A program made the position numbers and the translations under genes. Source: Methanobacteriota archaeon (lineage in GTDB: Archaea; Halobacteriota; Methanosarcinia; Methanosarcinales; Methanosarcinaceae). From it: a DNA stretch of 38,272 nt. Below the pieces are notes generated by a model. The model was not told the DNA's origin and searched no databases. It worked only from the letters and a program-made list of their open reading frames with translations. The DNA lies in NCBI GenBank assembly GCA_030837265.1, contig JAUPKV010000333.1, forward strand, positions 1 to 38,272. The letters are read 5' to 3'. Of the stretch, positions 34,043 through 38,272 are shown piece after piece. The first letter of the stretch is position 1. Every line of letters begins with the position of its first letter.

Positions 34043-35841
34043 CTCTTCACCTCCTTGATTGCTTCAAACTTGCACATCTGTGCACAAACCCCGCACCCAC
34101 TACAAAGGGTAGTAATGGCAGCAAATTTACCTTCATTGTCAAACTCAATTGCCGGGCATCCAAACTTTACGCAAAGTTTACAGCCCTCGCATTTTTCAGG
34201 ATCTATCTCAAATGGAACCTGTTTTTCTCCTGCTCTTTTTCCGGAGATTACGCAGGGCTGTCTGGCAATCACTACGGCAGTACCTTTAAATTCCTTGGCA
34301 GCTTTGAAGGCATTTTGAGTTTCTTCAAGCTTATAGGGGTCGACTACAGAAACAAATTCAGCCCCCATTGCTTTGCAGAGTTCGGCAAGCGAAACCTGTA
34401 CTGTTTTCTCTCCGGTCACAGTGAAGCCTACACCCGGATTCGGCTGATGGCCGGTCATGGCTGTAATGCGATTATCCAGTATTGTTACAGTTATGTCTGC
34501 TTTGTTAATAATTGCATTCAGGAGAGAGTTCATACCAGTATGGAAAAACGTTGAGTCCCCAATGGAACAACATATAGGTCGCTTTTCTCCCGCATGGGAT
34601 ATACCGGAAGCAATACTGATGCTTGAGCCCATACAGAGAGTGGTCTCAACAGTTCCGCTCTGGATTCCAAGGGTATAACAGCCGATATCGCTGGGATAAA
34701 TGGCATCGTTTCCGAAGACTTTTCTCATGGAGTAGAAGGTTGCCCGATGAGAACAGCCAGCACAGAGGGCTGGAGGGCGGGGAGCAAGCTCAAGTTCCTG
34801 AGTTGGGGGTTCGGTTTCCATTTTCAGATCGAGTACTTTTCCAAGCGTCCCCAGGAAGGCACTTACATCCAGTTCTCCTTCTCGAGGGACAAAGTCATTA
34901 GATTTTCCAAAAACAGACACTGGAAGACCAGATTCCTGCGCAATAATTTTTACCTGCTCCTCAACAACAGGTTCGAGTTCCTCGAATACAATAACTGCAT
35001 TCACTGTTTTAAGCAACTCAAGAATTAGTTCCTTAGGAACCGGGTACGTGCCTATTTTCAGAAAAGAAGCTTCTATTCCAAGTTCCACCAGAGCCTCTTT
35101 TGCATATACGGAAGCTATGCCTGCACTGATCACGCCTAATTTTGCGCCGGAAGTAAGCTCCAATGAATTCCAGGGGGATGCCGCAAGTGCATCTTCAATA
35201 GGTTTCTGGATCGACAGAAGATGTGAGTGACGTTGGCGTGCATTTTTAGGCAGCATGACCCAGCGGTCAAGAAGCTTTTCAAACTTTGGGGCAGGCCTTT
35301 CTGCAGGTATCTCTCCAAGTTTGATATCGGATTTAGCGTGCGAAATCCGGGTTGTGGGCCGAAAGAGCACAGGGATTTCAAATTTTTCAGAAAACTCAAA
35401 AGCATAGGGCAGCATATCCTTTGCTTCCTGGGGGGTTGATGGATCAAAGCAGGGTACAAGGGCAAACTGAGCGTAGCGACGCGTATCCTGCTCATTCTGT
35501 GAAGAGTGGCATGAAGGGTCATCAGCCACAATCGCAATCATACCACCTCTCGTCCCCGTGTATGCAAGAGTCATAAAAGGATCGGCTGCAACATTTAACC
35601 CGACATGTTTCATTGTCACAACTGCGCGGACTCCTGTCCAGGCCGCACCGGCAGCAACTTCCATTGCTACTTTTTCATTAACCGACCACTCAATATGATA
35701 GTCCCGGTCTTTCAGGCATGCAAGAGTATCAATAATCTCTGAAGATGGGGTCCCCGGATATCCTGCAATAACCTGTACGCCTCCTTCGAGAAGACCGCGG
35801 GCAATAGCCACGTTTCCAAGCATGTACTCACGTGTTGTCAT
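34039..35841 (-). CDS. iorA: Indolepyruvate ferredoxin oxidoreductase, alpha subunit
   Basis: A 600-residue subunit with thiamine diphosphate and Fe-S domains. Pyruvate-oxidoreductase domain I (VIAGYPGTPSSEIID) is followed by the TPP domain (PALCAGCSHR, GDSTFFHTG, DNRITAMTGHQP). Two [4Fe-4S] ferredoxin motifs close the protein at about 533-595: CEGCKLCVKFGCP and CSGCGVCAQMC. Start ATG behind GGAGAC. Together with iorB it forms the complete enzyme. Confidence 0.95.
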   Translation of the reverse strand: MTTREYMLGNVAIARGLLEGGVQVIAGYPGTPSSEIIDTLACLKDRDYHIEWSVNEKVAMEVAAGAAWTGVRAVVTMKHVGLNVAADPFMTLAYTGTRGGMIAIVADDPSCHSSQNEQDTRRYAQFALVPCFDPSTPQEAKDMLPYAFEFSEKFEIPVLFRPTTRISHAKSDIKLGEIPAERPAPKFEKLLDRWVMLPKNARQRHSHLLSIQKPIEDALAASPWNSLELTSGAKLGVISAGIASVYAKEALVELGIEASFLKIGTYPVPKELILELLKTVNAVIVFEELEPVVEEQVKIIAQESGLPVSVFGKSNDFVPREGELDVSAFLGTLGKVLDLKMETEPPTQELELAPRPPALCAGCSHRATFYSMRKVFGNDAIYPSDIGCYTLGIQSGTVETTLCMGSSISIASGISHAGEKRPICCSIGDSTFFHTGMNSLLNAIINKADITVTILDNRITAMTGHQPNPGVGFTVTGEKTVQVSLAELCKAMGAEFVSVVDPYKLEETQNAFKAAKEFKGTAVVIARQPCVISGKRAGEKQVPFEIDPEKCEGCKLCVKFGCPAIEFDNEGKFAAITTLCSGCGVCAQMCKFEAIKEVKR

Positions 35842-36332
35842 TTTTACTGTCTCCAGTATTAAGGGGAAAAATCGATTTTACTAATAATATATGTTTATTC
35901 ATAGGTCGTTCAAATGAATCTGAGCAATAATGGCAACATAGGCAGAAAATACCTGCTGCCACCTGCCAATTAAAACTTTTCATTATTCAACAAACACTAC
36001 CAATAATATAGTTTCGGATTATTCTTCTGAAATTTTCGTGAGAAAAAAGAAAATTCATAGATTTTTCTCGTTCCGAAGCGAAGCTTGGGTTGTGTAACTA
36101 TCCTGAAAACGGAAGTTGGTAGTTTGTTCAATTAAAACTGGTAAAATTACACTTCTTTTTTATATTTTCGGTTTTTATCTAAAAAGAGAAAGAAAGTGGT
36201 TGTATGATAAGTTTTAAGCTATCCGAGTAAAGCCTAAAAATAGATATAGAGTTGTAACCCTTTGCCGGAAAACCGTATCACTATCCTAAACCTGTTATCA
36301 GTCCTCTTGAGCGAAGCGAAACTCGGATGTCA
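35842..36332. other. Intergenic region upstream of iorA
   Basis: No gene is supported. It contains two stretches with the word GAAGCGAA (36077-36087 and 36309-36320), each beside a similar ACTATCCTxAA word, which may be a small dispersed repeat. The iorA promoter should lie just right of 35841; TTATTAGTAAAATCG with an AATATATTATTAGTA-like TATA is near 35880. Confidence 0.45.
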
Positions 36333-37133
36333 TTAGTTTACGAGAAAGTTCTTCTCCAGGAATTCTGCAAGCTTTGCTATTTCTTCAACCTCAACATCAA
36401 TTTCCTCACCTTTCAAAGCTGATTTAAAAATCTCTCTTTTTTCCGGAATTTCAGCAATAACATTCACGCAATTAACGGAGTTCAGCATTTCTTTCCTTAT
36501 ATCAGGCTCGACTTTATTCAATACAAAGTAGACCTTGCATCCGCACTGCTCGCCAAATTCATTGAATTTATTTGAAAGTTTGAGGGATTCATAAGAAGGA
36601 TCTATTACTACAAGGATCAGGTCAAAGTCCTTATCAACACCGCGCCCGAAATGTTCAGTACCGGCTTCCGTATCCACGATTACGATGTCATCTTTTAAAA
36701 GGTCGAGATTTTCAAGAAATTCCCTGGTCAGGACTCCCATAGGACATGCACATCCCTCTCCGAACTCATGAATTTTACCAACAGACATTAACTTGACCCC
36801 GTCTTTTTCTTCCACGAATTCTGAAGGGAGATCGGAGAAGTTCCATCTTTCTTTGAAAAACCTGGATTGCTGCTTTCCGGAGCTTCCGCTGGCTGCAAGT
36901 CCCCAGAACTGAGTCGTCTTGGGTGCCTTTTGCTTCTCCTTAAAACCTTTTTTTCCTCCGAAATATTCCATGAGGTCTCGCGGGGCTGCCATGCCCAGCT
37001 GGCTATGAAGTCCGAAGTTAGATTCGTCTATATCAAGCACAAGCACATTTTTTGTTTTTGCCATTTGCTTTGCCAGTAGAGCAGAGATTGTACTTTTCCC
37101 ACTTCCTCCTTTCCCGCATACTGCTATCCTCAT
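36333..37133 (-). CDS. CooC-like metal-cofactor maturation ATPase
   Basis: A 266-residue P-loop ATPase of the MinD/CooC family. The deviant Walker A GKGGSGKST is at residues 7-15, the next conserved Asp in VLDIDESNFG, and DTEAGTEHFGRG carries the switch motif. GEGCACPMG near residue 128 matches the CxC metal-binding pair of CooC. CooC inserts nickel into CO dehydrogenase. No dehydrogenase subunit is in the window, so the client is unknown. AGGTGA precedes the ATG. Confidence 0.9.
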   Translation of the reverse strand: MRIAVCGKGGSGKSTISALLAKQMAKTKNVLVLDIDESNFGLHSQLGMAAPRDLMEYFGGKKGFKEKQKAPKTTQFWGLAASGSSGKQQSRFFKERWNFSDLPSEFVEEKDGVKLMSVGKIHEFGEGCACPMGVLTREFLENLDLLKDDIVIVDTEAGTEHFGRGVDKDFDLILVVIDPSYESLKLSNKFNEFGEQCGCKVYFVLNKVEPDIRKEMLNSVNCVNVIAEIPEKREIFKSALKGEEIDVEVEEIAKLAEFLEKNFLVN

Positions 37134-37375
37134 AATTAGTTCACCTATCCATGGTTTACTTAATTTACTTCCTTAAAGCTCTCATTTTACATTTACTTTC
37201 TTGAAGTGAAGATAAACTAGTAACACTCCAATAAAACCGCCAAAAATAATATATTTTATGCATTTTTTTATGTTGACCATTTTGTCATCTCTCAATTTTT
37301 CATATGGTCTTATTTAATAATATACATATTTACAAATTTTCCTTGAATCTAAAAGGTAGCGATTTCTCGATTGTT

Positions 37376-38272
37376 TTAATGGGGATCATATCTTCTTTCG
37401 TTCTCGATTGCTTCTGTAACTGTTTTTAATATTTTTATTCTGGAATAATGTTTGTCATTAGATTCTATTACAGTCCAGGGCGCATTTATGGTGCCTGTTT
37501 TCAAGAGCATTTCATCGACTGCAAATTCATATTTTTCCCATTTACTCCGATTTCGCCAATCATCCTCCGTAATTTTCCAACTTTTTTCAGGATCATTCTG
37601 TCGACTTTTAAAGCGTTCAAGCTGAGTCTCCTTATCGATTTGCAGCCAGAACTTCAGTATAATAGTTCCTGCGTTTGTCAGGATGTTTTCAAACTCATTT
37701 ATCTCTCTGTAAGCGCGTTTCCATTCTATCTCGCTGTAGAGCTCTTCTACTCTTTCTACAAGAACTCGTCCATACCAGCTCCTATCAAAAATCGCAAAAT
37801 GTCCAACTTCCGGTACTGCTTTGCAGAAGCGCCAAAGGTAATGATTTTCCTTTTCAATCCCGTTTGGGGGTCCGACAGGTATAACTCTATACAGCCTGGG
37901 GTCTAACTCTTTTACCAGGTGATGAATGTCTCCACCTTTCCCGGAGGCGTCCCAGCCTTCGAAAACTATAATCATGGAGCGCTTTTTCTTGAAGAGCTCA
38001 TACTGGAGGCTCTCAAGTTTCTGTTGATAAAATTTTTTTGATGCTTCATAATCTTCGGTTAAAATTGTTTTTGACAAATCAACTTTTTTCAATAAGGAGT
38101 TATAAAGATCTGGCAGCTTCGATCTATCAATATCAAGATATTTTATTGTCTGTTGTCCCGGAGTACGGCTCACCCATTCTAGACAATTTTCAATAGCATG
38201 AGTGGCAGTTGTAAGGATCTTAAGAGATGAAAAATTCTGATCATTTGATTCAACAATTGTCCAGGGGGCATA
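37376..38272 (-). CDS. PPK2-family protein with two kinase domains (partial)
   Basis: The open frame continues to the right edge, so the N-terminal part is missing. Positions 38180-38272 encode the end of a first PPK2 domain (YAPWTIVESNDQNFSSLKIL). Then a full second domain follows: VFEGWDASGKGGDIHHL (Walker A), AIFDRSWYGRVLVERVE (Walker B), the DDWRNRSKWEKYEFAVDEML lid, and a closing NAPWTVIESNDKHYSRIKIL that repeats the edge sequence. Double-domain members are polyphosphate:AMP phosphotransferases of about 500 residues. It would convert AMP and polyphosphate to ADP. A GTG at 38173 is internal and not the start. Confidence 0.88.
   Translation of the reverse strand, partial: YAPWTIVESNDQNFSSLKILTTATHAIENCLEWVSRTPGQQTIKYLDIDRSKLPDLYNSLLKKVDLSKTILTEDYEASKKFYQQKLESLQYELFKKKRSMIIVFEGWDASGKGGDIHHLVKELDPRLYRVIPVGPPNGIEKENHYLWRFCKAVPEVGHFAIFDRSWYGRVLVERVEELYSEIEWKRAYREINEFENILTNAGTIILKFWLQIDKETQLERFKSRQNDPEKSWKITEDDWRNRSKWEKYEFAVDEMLLKTGTINAPWTVIESNDKHYSRIKILKTVTEAIENERRYDPH

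Noticed and set aside
34623..34901. Plus-strand open frames over iorA
   Set aside because: Antisense shadows of a well-supported gene; Trp/Arg-rich composition without motifs.

Overview
The window comes from a methanogenic archaeon, most probably a Methanosarcina. Evidence: an archaeal-type IleRS, an MptE-like enzyme of tetrahydromethanopterin synthesis, an archaeal class I CCA-adding enzyme, two ADP-dependent sugar kinases, an indolepyruvate ferredoxin oxidoreductase pair, an AglH-type GlcNAc-1-P transferase and a CooC-like ATPase. Typical AT-rich, low-density intergenic DNA separates the genes. No rRNA, tRNA or CRISPR array was recognised.

Region 1 (1-4115) looks empty but is structured. 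It holds two small minus-strand genes (480-650 and 2792-3004) for Cys/Gly-rich peptides with different heads but the same tail (DxKK-hydrophobic-ITA-RAV-GDGCF). Each has an AGGAGGTAA-type ribosome binding site. Their flanks are diverged copies of each other, including four copies of a ~90-120 bp element built on the palindrome TTATATAATT-N3-AATTATATAA. A decayed fragment of the 3' half of mptE lies at about 2275-2465. The region is therefore an old tandem duplication of an [mptE + spacer + peptide] unit in which mptE rotted in one copy while both peptide genes kept their reading frames. This is the best candidate for an undescribed system.

Region 2 (4116-11515) is housekeeping. It contains mptE (apparently starting at ACG), ileS, a small barrel-like protein, a polytopic membrane protein with a promoter placed for a leaderless mRNA, and cca. 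A ~190 bp palindromic element (11553-11741), probably MITE-like, follows.

Region 3 (11843-23568) is an AT-rich surface-polysaccharide island. It contains a secreted NodB-type deacetylase, a polytopic GT-C-like membrane protein, a large exported protein with a NodB-like domain, a GH18-like protein, a polyprenyl-phosphate sugar synthase-like GT2, a second GT2, a Wzx-type flippase and a tiny secreted protein of His/Trp/Gly hexapeptide repeats. Together they suggest export and trimming of a cell-surface glycan.

Region 4 (23728-38272) returns to core metabolism. It contains ogg and two paralogous ADP-dependent kinases; argC-CBS-argJ; a nucleoside deoxyribosyltransferase-like protein with a GNAT acetyltransferase; an AglH-like transferase divergent from a VanZ-like protein; iorA-iorB; a CooC-like ATPase; and a double-domain PPK2 protein cut by the right edge.
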